This document shows, one piece after another, positions 34,584 to 46,000 of a DNA stretch of 64,000 bases; within the stretch, counting starts at the first letter, position 1; each line of letters begins with the position of its first letter. The DNA comes from Pteria penguin (lineage: Eukaryota > Mollusca > Bivalvia > Pterioida > Pteriidae), in contig CM068586.1 of NCBI GenBank assembly GCA_035048485.1, positions 47,629,215 through 47,693,214 of the forward strand. The letters run 5' to 3'. The notes beneath the pieces were generated by a model. The model saw only the letters and a list, made by a program, of their open reading frames with translations, was not told the DNA's origin and made no database searches. The position numbers and the translations under genes are program-made.

Positions 34584-36646
34584 CTGAATAAAAAAATGTA
34601 ATATTTTGAAATAAATTTGACATGATTGTGTGCATACATACAAAGTACACATACATTAATCTACTTGGTATCCTAATTGCTTATAGCAATACAAAACAAG
34701 TAAAGGTATATGTATTTTGTATACATGTATCAAAGAATTGGAGATCTAAGTTTATAAGCCATTTTGAAAATTTGATGAAAATTTACTCCTTCAATATCTT
34801 AGATTATGTATAGAATCTTAAGCCCCATTATTGAAAATAAAAACAGTTAACTCAGATTACCATCACGGCTTTGCCCCTGACTTGGATGACAATGAAAGCC
34901 TCCAGTTATGATGAAGACCATTAAGGTCATGCTCCACTTGAAAGATCGTTGACCCCTTGTCTCACCAATGTAACCATTATTGCCTTGAGCCATCTGATGA
35001 CCATCAAAGCTTTTAACCACTTGGATGACCTTTTAAATCTTATGACATGTGTATGCATACTTTTAAGGCATTGATAAATGGTTTGGCAAATCTGAATATT
35101 CATAAAACCTTGCTTACTTGAAAGACCGACCATGTTTTATTTAGGTGACCCATTATATAGCCTGAAGCCACTTGAATGACCATTTAAAAGCCTAAATGGT
35201 TCTACTTCAATGATTATCAATTAAGTCTTTCTCCAAGTGTCAAAGACCATTTAAGGCTTTATTCTACTTCAATGAATATCAAAGTCTTGCTCCATGATTT
35301 GAGTGACCATTTATACATATTAAAGCCATCAATGATTATCAAAAGTCCACTTGAGTGATCATTAAAAGTTTTAAATTGTTTTACTTCAAGTTCAATGATT
35401 ATCAAAGTCTTGCTCCATTTGAAGGCTTTGTTCTACTTTAAAGAACATCAAAATCTTTCTTCAGGTGAATGACCAAAATATTTAAAGGCTTTGTTCTTTA
35501 TCAATAAATAAATGTATCATAAGTCTTGCCCTACTTGAGTCATGACCATTTACCAGTAAATTAGCCTTGTTAATTAATCTTCTCCAATGATCATCAAACT
35601 CTTACTCCACTCAATGGCCCTCGGAAGGTTTGACATAAGTGTTATTATACTCTTTTTCCTGATGTCATGTGGTAGCTATAGCAGCGGCACTTTTTACACA
35701 GTGTTTGTTCACAATCATGTACCGGTATATATACATTGCTGAATTATGTTTGTTTTCTCTGTAAGTAAGGACTTTCACCATGGAATTGGCGAGCCAAACA
35801 GGAGATGCTCACTCCTCCCAGACACCTGGTCTCGCCTCTGAATTTCAGTGGGTCCGTGAAAGTCCACTGTGGTACGCTGTTGTTAGTGCAATAGTTATGT
35901 GACACCAGTTACTTTCGTATTTTACTTCAATATAAAAGTCTTGCTCCACTGCAGCGACCATTGAAAGGCCTTGTTCTACTTCAATGATTATGAATTTGAT
36001 GTCTTGCTCCACTTCAGTGACCATTTGGCATTTAATGCTCTGTTCTTAACTTCAATGATGACCAAAGTCTTGCGTGACCTGAATGATTGAAATATACCCT
36101 AATTTCACTGTTACTACATGTATAGCTGTGTGAGTATTATAACATTTTGGTTGGCAAGTGACGTTTCCCGTAAAATTTTTGATGTCAAACATGAATATAG
36201 TTGACTCACCTGCCCTTGATATGACTGAACCAGTCTAGATTGTCAGCTATCAGATGATGATTATTACACCCTTCACATGTCACAATCACGACTCCTTTTG
36301 TATAAGCTAACTTACTGAAAGTGTGGGAATTCTTAGAATTACAAACTTGGCACCTGTAAGAAATGTACATAGTTCCCTTAATTGTACCAATATCTTTCTT
36401 GCTGTCTGATTCATGTTCATAATTTGGTCCTCCTGAAGTGAAATATCTTAAACAACAAGATTCAACATTATGATTACCACGGGCATGTATGGACATTATT
36501 GTTCTCGGACTTTCACACAGCAGCTTCGATTTGATCTTTGGGAACGTTGAAACAGTACCACAGTGACAATCAAATGGTCTCGACTGGCGTTGTAAACACT
36601 GTAAATGTCTTCTACAATTTTGTAGTAAGCACTGCCTCGAAAACAT
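34496..36646 (-). CDS. DNLZ: DNLZ / HEP1, DNL-type zinc finger mtHsp70 escort protein (2 exons, 174 aa)
   Basis: Join of complement 36210-36646 (437 nt) and 34496-34583 (88 nt); 174 residues against 178 in human. The family (Zim17/Tim15/Hep1) keeps mitochondrial Hsp70 soluble in the matrix. Residues 1 to about 90 form a basic, Ser/Arg/Cys-rich leader consistent with a mitochondrial presequence. The zinc finger follows with C99-x2-C102 (CQVC) and C124-x2-C127 (CEGC), the signature SKLAYTKGVVIVTC, and the DNL motif at 135-137 in HHLIADNLDWF. Exon 2 continues NIEEILAVKGEKV, the normal family tail, and ends at TGA 34498-34496. The donor is GGGCAG|gtgagt and the acceptor attcag|G; the phase-2 join makes Arg146. 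It is head to head with COQ4. A TTTATT at 34441-34446 could be its AATAAA signal. Confidence 0.95.
34880..36080. repeat. Degenerate tandem repeat in the DNLZ intron
   Basis: Irregular units of about 45-65 bp built from cacttgaatgaccatttaaa and ctacttcaatgattatcaaa with gtcttgctcca, interrupted at about 35640-35930 by a dispersed repeat carrying aggagatgctcactcctcc (also at 3850). Confidence 0.75.
36210..36646 (-). CDS. DNLZ: DNLZ exon 1
   Basis: Encodes residues 1-145 and two bases of codon 146, from the ATG at 36646 to the donor at 36210/36209. It carries the putative mitochondrial leader and the complete zinc finger with all four cysteines and the DNL motif. Confidence 0.95.
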
Positions 36647-36904
36647 GATGACTTCAGTACTTCTTCACATGCACTGGATAAAATAAAACCCGGGATCAAG
36701 ATTGCAACGGGTACCCACAGATGTACACCACAAATGTTTTGATGTATGGTTCCCATTGCGTAAACTAAACCATGAAGTGTATAAATAATTCCGATATTTT
36801 CTAAGAAATATTTAAGCATTTTAATAGTACTCATATATATGGTCTATCATTTATTTTGTTTTTATTCGCGCTTGAAATTACGTAAACTTAATTCCAATTT
36901 CATC
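36647..36904. promoter_or_regulatory. Shared divergent promoter of DNLZ (-) and COQ4 (+)
   Basis: Only 258 bp separate the start codons of two divergent genes, so both 5' UTRs and core promoters must lie here or overlap. Both products are mitochondrial, which is consistent with co-regulation (inference). No TATA box is convincing on either strand. Transcription start sites cannot be placed from sequence alone. Confidence 0.7.
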
Positions 36905-37013
36905 ATGGCTGCGCCCTTGAAAATTTTAAATAAATTATTTACATTTTCTGTACTACGGCAAATACGAAAAGGAGACATGTGCTTATCACCAATGCAAAGA
37001 TACAGTACGATGG
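36905..37013 (+). CDS. COQ4: COQ4 exon 1
   Basis: Start codon context atcATGGCTGCG. It encodes the mitochondrial presequence (residues 1-36) and one base of codon 37; the donor is ATGG|gtaata (phase 1). Confidence 0.9.
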
Positions 37014-40000
37014 GTAATAATCACGGTATTTTAGGTGTATTAATCTTATCATTTTAGAATTTCCTCTGACTTGTATAACGTGTGTTTGGCTTAGGCCTTA
37101 GGGTTAGGGTGATTTCTAGACAATCTATCCCCATTCCAATCTCCGTCCCCATACAATCAGGCCTAAAATTTTTAAGATCCCTGTCAGTCTGGCCTCAGTC
37201 AATCCGATCCTAGACCAAGTGGTGTAATCACACGTTTGGGAGGGTGCAGGTCATATCGCCCCATTTACGTTTCACCCCAAATTATTACGCCCCAAGTTCA
37301 GAACGCCAGAAATTCATAGCACCCCAGTCTAGTTTCATTATGGCCCACGTGACTTTTGATACGTTCATTTATAACACCCCATGCATGTCAGTTACATTAC
37401 GCCCCAAGTCAGATCCATTAATACGTCTCAGGTTGATTTCACGCCCCACATAAGTTTCATTGCGCCCCTTGCAGAAAAATTCAGACAACACAATTTTTTA
37501 TATTTGGTCAAATTTTGTGATAGGTGTAAAGCAGGTTTGTCACAAATGCGACATTCCTTAAACTGCCGTCTGTAATTGTATTACGTAAAAGCTTACTAGA
37601 TATAAGTCGGCTATTTGACCTGATGATCCGTATTTGCTAGTATCGTGTGTTACCTTTGTGTTGATTGGGACAGCTGATTAATTAATGGTACATACAAATG
37701 TACATGAGGGCAGTAGAACCGAATTGTTATTTGAGTAATTTTGGACAAGTTTGATTTAAAGTAACTTTTGCGGGTTGTGTTGTAACACGTTGTTAATGAA
37801 AAGGATGTAAATTTGTCCATCGCAGGGTAGTATATGTCTGTATGTCCCTTTCCCTTTTTGACCGGATAGCAAAGCAATTCCGGTCTATGAATTGGCGAAA
37901 TCTGTCTGTCCTTCTGCACGACGTCAACATTTTGCATTTAGCATGGTTTCTTTCATACCCTAAAAGGTACTTATGTCAAAGTTGGTAGGTTTGTAGATAC
38001 TTGAATGTTCTATCCAACCAATATAAAAATTTAGTGACCTTGACCTTGACTTTACGCTTCAGTAAACAGACACTGTTTTTTGCCTTTAGAGTGACCACTT
38101 GCATACATGTATTGTTAATGTTCATGCAAAGCAATTCCGGTCTATAAATTGGCAAAATCCGTCCGTCTGCCTGTAATACCGTCCGTCCGGCGTCAACATT
38201 TTGCATTTAGCATTTGCAATCCAGTCATACCTTCCTTGACTGTTTCTTGTTTCTTTTTGAGACTTGCAGAGCCTTTTTTCCCTTAGAAAAAATATTTTCT
38301 AAAATTACACAGCTATTTTTCTAACATTTCTCTGATATCTTGAAAAACTGTTAAGTAGTATTGGCGATTACAGAATTCGGAACAACTGTGTATGTTTATA
38401 ATTCCATGATGATTAGTTAATCAAAACTTGACAAATTAGTGTTGTAAATGGCTTTGTGATGTTAAGCCACAGATCATCAAAAATAGAGTTTCAAATACAA
38501 TTGCCCTAGCATACATTTGTATGTGCCTTTAATTACAGTCAAACTTTGATATGTCGAACACTGATATCTCGAATACCCGGGATATCTCGAAGTCAGACTT
38601 CGGTCCTGAAAAAATTCCTTCATAATGCGATTAAATTCACCCCGGATGTGTCGAACACTGATGTGTCGAATACCATGCTTATCTCGAATACATTTTGAAG
38701 TCCCGAAGTTCTTATTCATGCGGTTTATCTCGAAATTGGCTTCTTTTTTCCCCGCGGCGTCTTTCCTAGTTGCCAGAACGTGAGAACTGTGTGATCAATT
38801 GAGCGTGTCGGTGTACAATATATATAGAAAGCCGCAGTTATTACATAATCGATTGAGTCCATTCATACCTTGTTATTTATACTAATTGATAGTTTGATAC
38901 CACAGTCATGATGATAGCTTATTAAATTTGACCTTGTAATTAAAAAAATAATTTGTGACATTAACTCAGTTTTTTATACCTGCATTTATTTAAAGAAATT
39001 TCTTTGCATTGTTAATTAATCTATTTTTATTTCGTATCCACAGCGACGTATATATCTAAATCTTAGATATATACGTCCCTGGTATCCATGAGTATGTCAT
39101 TGTAATTTTATGCAAAGTAATAGTAGCTTGATGTGTTTTGAATGAAATAAAATTGACAAATTTCTTCACGTCGTCTCATGCATCAGTCCGTCCTTGGTTT
39201 AAAGTGTAGTATACAACAATTATGTCCTATATTGAATTTAACATACAAAATTACTGAGAACCAAACATGACGTTTTCAGTTTTGGAGTATATTCTCTTTA
39301 TATATTTATAAATAAAAGATATGATGAGTCTAGATTAATTATTTTGTAACTATGTACATTAATGCGTATTTCTTGATAAATACATTTCATACAATAACAA
39401 TCACACGTACCAGTGTATGTTAACAACTTCAAAATTTGTGATCCTATACTTGAAATTTGGATATCTCGAACTACGGATATCTCCAAGTATTTTCTACAGT
39501 CCCTTCGACTTCAAGATATCAAAGTTTGATTGTAGTTAAGTAGCCCCACTCAACACAAAGGTAACACATTATACATTGTATTAGCAAGTACGGAACATCC
39601 TGTCAAACACCCGAGTCCAGCGTCATAAACTGAGAATATACTTAAGTTATAATGTCATATATTTGTCTGTTCATCAATGAATTAATAACTGGGATTTAGA
39701 TTTCATTTAGTTTTAATCTATTGATGAATAGAATTAAACCATTCTGCATAAGAATTTATTTGAACGTTTGATAATGGAATAAATCAAAATGAAATATTTG
39801 ACTTAAGTATATTCACAGTTTATGGCGCCAAACCCCGACTTATATCCATGCAATACCGGTAAGCAAATTACGTAATACAATATGGATGGTAGTTATAGGA
39901 ATGTCACATTAGACTTTTGCCACAGGAACCTGGGGATACAGGTGATAACCAAAACCTGGTTTAACATCCGTCACAAAATTTGACTAAATTTACAAATGTC

Positions 40001-43000
40001 TCTTACTACTGCAAGATGCAACTCTACAGAAACATGAAAGACACAACCTTATAAACAATGTAACAGCTCTATGCTAAGCAGTCAATAATACATAAAAAAC
40101 ACATCCTTAATCAACGATGAGGCTTATACATATCACTGCATGCCCTCTTATGCTGCCATTTCAAGTTGTTTTTTACATCTCGGGGAAATCAGCTAGGGGC
40201 GCATACAAAGGCCGTTTTGCAAAACATTTATGTATTTTAGAGGCTTATTGTTAGGTAATATCAAACAAATCTATTTTTTGCTTCATTTTATTCAAATGCA
40301 TCTATTTTGACTATACCAGAGACATATATAAATGTGTATATATGTCTCTGACTATTCTACTTAAGATTTTTTAAAAGTGAATTGGGATGCACAGGATGCC
40401 GTGGTGTAATAAAATAAATAAAGGATAGAAGCTGAAGAAATACAAAAACAGTTATTAATTTATAGTATTGGAGCACTAAGCCTGAGCTTTGTCTGAACTG
40501 GGGATACAGAGATATTTACTTGCAGCATTATGAAAACTGACTTGGGGAGTAATGAAAACTAACTTTTGGTGTAATAAACTAAACAGGGCATAATGAATAT
40601 ATGTCCGGGCGTAATGAAATGGTTCGATGTACACTAAACAGAATTGGGGCATACTAAATCCAGATTTGGGCATAATGAAATTGGGGCATTTTGAAGCTGG
40701 GGCGTAATAGTTTGGGGTGAAACGTAAATGGGGCGATATGACTTTAATCCGTTTGGGATGATCCCGGTGGGTTTTTTTTCAGATTAGGTTCATTATGATC
40801 ACCCTTCCCAATGGAAATTTCATTGATTTTTCCAAAAATTTGTCTAAATTTTCCGCAAACATTGATCTTTTAGCATTATGCAAATGGGATAAAATATTCC
40901 GGATCCGTCCCCTATTTGTCATATGGCAATACATAATAAAATCTTAAGTTGTTTTTACTTTTTTGTAATATGCAGATCTCATTTATCAGTGATTTTTGTT
41001 ATTTATCATCTGTTGTTTTTAATGAATATAGATAAACAGGATGATAGAACATATGTGGATGCCAATGGGCAAATAAGAACAAAGCAGCTTGAAAATGATG
41101 AACTTTATGAAGGTCACATAACTACCACACTTCTCCAGAAGGTTTTACTATCAGTGGGGTCAGCAGGAATGTCATTACTTGACCCATCAAGAGATGGTAA
41201 CTATAATACAGACATTTACAGTAGTTTGTAGTTACTATGGTAATGTAATTGAGGTGGAGTTTATTATTTTTACTCTGCTTCTATCAAATATTCTACAAAT
41301 ATGCTAATTTATGATTTCCATAAATAAAATGTTCTGTAATTCAGTTAAAAAATCTAGCTCAGTCATACAACAGGTATGTGAGTTACCGGGTAATCCTGAA
41401 TGCTGTACCTATATCACTTGCTTATATGTACATGTATATATGGAATTAATTTCAACAGTTTGAGATCTTGAAGTTTCTGTAAGTATGATTTGATATTAAA
41501 ATGATCAATTTGTTTCTTTATAGACATGATAGCAACACTAGGTGAAACAACAGGACACTGGGCTTTGAAAGCAATGAAAAAGAAAATGGAAAACAATGAA
41601 ATAGGACGACAGATTTTAGAGTAACAATTTTTACTTAATGAATAATTCAGGATATAAAGTGTATTTGAGTGTTTATGGTTTTAATTCTGAAAATTTGTCC
41701 TTGCTAAACATAAAGCAACATGCAAAAAGATAAAATATCAGCTTTCTGAAATTTTGTTATAACTATTCCATTTTGACTTTTCAGAGAGCAGCCTGTGATC
41801 AATACTAGCACATTAAATGTGGACTACCTTGGAGATCTTCCAGACGGTACCTTTGGAAAACAATATTGGAAGTTCCTCAGTAAAAATGTATGCACAAAAA
41901 TGTATATAGTCACCTCTCAATTACTCAAACATTTTATAAGAGGAATCTTTCATCAGCTTAAACTGATTTTGACAGTCATCATTCTGGAATTTATGTAACG
42001 GGTTAAGTAATGGTAATAAAGACAACGCCAGATTTGAATCTATTTCGTCAGTCAGATTTAATGACGTTTGTTGATTAGACACTGAAAAATATGTAAACAA
42101 CATAAGTATATGGATATAACAATTACATGTATCACAATTTGTAAATACATATATAATCTTTAGGCTTGCTCTAACACGGTATTACAGATATGAATGCACG
42201 AGTTATCTCCCGTTAAATACTTTACAAATCTATAAATGCGTGTTTCAAAATAACAATTACCAATGGGTTACCAATAGATAAATAAGGTAAATATTACACT
42301 GAATTACTAAGAATATCTCAGACAATTCGTAATAATAATAATATAAGCACACCTGTATCTGGTACAGAGTCCGGGTCAACTGAATCATCAGATCTCTATG
42401 GCATAATGTAAATTACCTACATAAATGTAATACATACTTTAATATAAAATATACAGTATTGTATATTACCATTCATACCAGAACACATTATCTACCACTC
42501 TAGTAATAATAACATCACTCGTTTGAATTATTCATAGCACATTTTAAATTGATATTTACACAATAATTTTAACAATGTAAAGAAACCAATTGAATACGAC
42601 ACACATACGTTTCATTTCAAGCACTTTCTCACACCATACACACTAGTAGTTAAAATGATTAGTTATTGGAAAATTAGTCAATTTACCAATTATTAAGAAT
42701 GTATTTGTTAATAAATAGATAGTACTTACAGTCAATAAATATGTCTAGGAGTCGCAAGTTGTTAATCAATATAATATTTAGGAAGACCAAATGTATTGTT
42801 AGATGGCTGCAAAATCATCAGCTCTAATCTACGTTTTCTTGTAAAACTAAACAAAGAAATATGTGCGGGAAATCATGATCGCCAATGAAAGTGTAGGTTG
42901 TATTATGTATGTATTTTTGTCCAATGAGATGTGGTGTTTTAACTTATGAACTGGACAATGACCCATGATGACCTATGTGGTCACTCAGGTATAACTAGAT

Positions 43001-46000
43001 AATAGGCTACAATGGTTATGTATGATTTCATCATACATAATGTTAAAATAAATAAATAAATAAAATTTAAAGAGTATTATTTCTTTATTTCATCACAACA
43101 GATAATACATCGATGCAATTTAACATATATATGAACCTATCACATTTATATAGAAATATATATTACTTACTCACACTCTGCTGTAAATTTCAACTGTTTT
43201 TCATTACCAGGACTCTTCAAGTTGAATAGTTGATGGTACATAAAATTTTTCTTCATTTTTCATTTGTCAGAATTTATGTATGTTTTAGAATAACAAGCAT
43301 TAAGTGATTTATTATGCCCCCATGAATTGTGATTTTTTTTATGTCCTGAGGAATTGGAGATTGTTTGGGCATAGTGAAACAGTTTTTGGCCTGCTTTTTC
43401 AGTTGTCTGTTTGCTTATACATGTATTTGGCAAAAAACTTTGGTCAAAATTTGTAAACTAGCTATTTTCTGGGAGCATTATAACTTCACAAACACACCGT
43501 TAGGAAATCCTTTTTGACTGTAAACGTTTTGATTACAGTTACTGCATTGATTATTAATGTAAGTTTAAATATGGACCTAATTTTCACTATGACTTTGTCA
43601 TGATCATTGTGAAGGTGAAGGTGGTAAAATCATTGTACATTCTCATTAAACTCTTCATGTGAACAAGCTTAATACCCAGAACAAAGTCTGAAAATGGGGA
43701 TAATAGCTATCCGAGTCCAGAGAATTTACATGTACTTTCTTGTTTTCCATAACAAGTTGGTTTCAGTAGTCTTTGAAATAATGATTTGAGCATATGATGA
43801 TGAAAACAATTTGTAATGATAATCATTAAACTAGTCATTCCATGCCTGTCAAAGTCTTGCTTACATCCCTTTATGTATTAGTTTATTTGTTGTTTTATAC
43901 ATGTAAAGGACCCCATTGGAAATAAGCACTTGGGTCAATGTAAGATACAAACTGTGCTTATTATTACATGTAGATCTACATGTATCTGTGATAAGTTTTA
44001 TATTACATAAACAAAACTAATCTATGTCTAGTCTGTGTATGTATTATAACAATCAATGCTTTTGTCTTCGAAATTGACCTGTATCATGCCATTGACTTTT
44101 ACCCGAATAAATCTATCTATTATGCTTTCTACACAATACTACAGACCAATCTCATTTATGGTAATATTCTGCTTTCAGGGTTTCTCACCAGATGCTAGGC
44201 TTCCAGTTCAGTTTGTGGATGATCCAGAATTAAAGTATGTGATGCTGAGGTATAGACAAGTTCATGATCTCTTCCATTCAGTACTGGGAATGCCACCACA
44301 TATGTTGGGGGAGGTGGCTGTAAAATGGGTGGAGGCTTTACAAACAGGGCTTCCAATGTGTGTCCTGGGAGCTTTCTTCGGACCTTTAAGATTAGGACCA
44401 AGGTATGAAAACATGTCAATAGATGAATACTGATGTAAGGGTTGATTAGCTGTGTTTATATATATATATATATATATATATTGGATAAAAAGTAAAATGT
44501 AGCAGAAAGATTTTTTTTGTGGCACATCAAAATTAAATGAAGGGAAAATTTCCTAAACTTTCAGTTATGAACAGTCTTTAAATGTGTAAGTGTGGTGATA
44601 AGAGTTTTAACATGGTCAGCTTGACTCATGTCTTTGTCACCCCAACTCATCACTTGGCCAATTTTGCCCATAGCTTTTTTTCTTTGGGCCAACACTTGGT
44701 CAACATAGCACATGACTTTGTCACCTTGGCACATCACTTGATAAACACTATCCTTAGTTTTGTCATCTTGGCCCATCATTTGTTTAAGTTGGCAAATGGC
44801 TTTGTCACCTGGCCCATCAATATCACTTGATCAAGGCTGTCATGACTTTGTCACCTTGGCCCATCGCTTGATCAAGTCTTCCCATGACTTTGTCACCTTG
44901 GCCCATCCGTTGATCAAGTCTGCCCATGGCTTTGTCACCTTGACCCCTTACTTGGTCAAATCTGCCCATGACGTTGTCAGCTTGACCCATTACTTGATCA
45001 AGTCTGTCCATGACTGTCACCTTGGCCCATTACTTAGTCAAGTCTGCCCATGACTTTGTCAGCTTGACCCATTACTTGATCAAGTCTGCCCATGACTGTC
45101 ACCTTGGCCAATTACTTAGTCAAGTCTGCCGATGACTTTGTCACTTTGGCCTATTACTTGATCAAGTCTGCCCATGACTTTGTCACCTTGGCCCATTACT
45201 CGGTCAAGTCTGCCCATGACTTTGTCACCTTGGCCCATCACTTGATCAAGTCTGCCCATGACTTTGTTACCTTGACCCATCACTTGGTCAAGTCTGCCCA
45301 TGACTTTGTTTTCTTGACCCATTACTTGATCAAGTCTGCCCATGACTTTGTCACCTTGACCCATTACTTGATCAAGTCTGCCCATGACTTTGTCACCTTG
45401 GCGCATTACTTGGTCAAGTCTGCCCATGACAGTCACCTTCAGTGATTCCAAAGGTTCGTCGGACATGTCTTGTAAAAATGGCTTCGTTCCGATAAACTTC
45501 AGAATCGTGCCAGATCTAATGTCCGGTAAAGCTTTGAACCAGGGCTCAAGCATTAATCAAGTTATCTGTTGTTATTTGCGATCGTAGTCTCAAAAGCAAA
45601 GAGTATGTAGTCTCTCTCTAAATCAAACATGAAACTCCTGTTGGAAGAGTTAAATTCCAAAGCATCAATGTATCCCCAGTTGAAACTAAATACTTCTGAT
45701 TCCTTGCACTAAGACACCCCCGCACTTCCCATTACCCTTTGAAATTCAGTGAGTGTACGTGTGCATGTATGTTATATGTACCACATTCTGGAGTGATCAA
45801 ACTTGTACAAACAAAGCAGCTAGTATTAACTACTGTGGCTGTATGAGCAGTAGGTAATCTTGTAATACTAGAAGTATTTATCTAGATTGCATATGTCTAG
45901 TCAACTGCGTTATGCAACCCATCAGCAGAACAAAGACGAACTATCATTTTTTGGCGCCAAAATGTCCCCAAGCTGAAAATATCAGAGTTACTTCTCTTTG

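Larger units (their letters stand above)
37236..40760. mobile_element. Nested long-TIR element complex, copy B, in COQ4 intron 1 (about 3.5 kb)
   Basis: The outer arms are inverted: catatcgccccatttacgtt near 37250 and its complement aacgtaaatggggcgatatg near 40722-40741. Each outer arm is a loose array of cattacgcccc-type motifs over about 250-300 bp. The inner arms (37490-37700 and 39530-40080) are homologous to the arms of copy A at 2985-3240 and 4190-4500. No transposase is visible. It carries at least three further insertions (38536-39532, about 39611-39840, 40317-40350). Confidence 0.78.
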
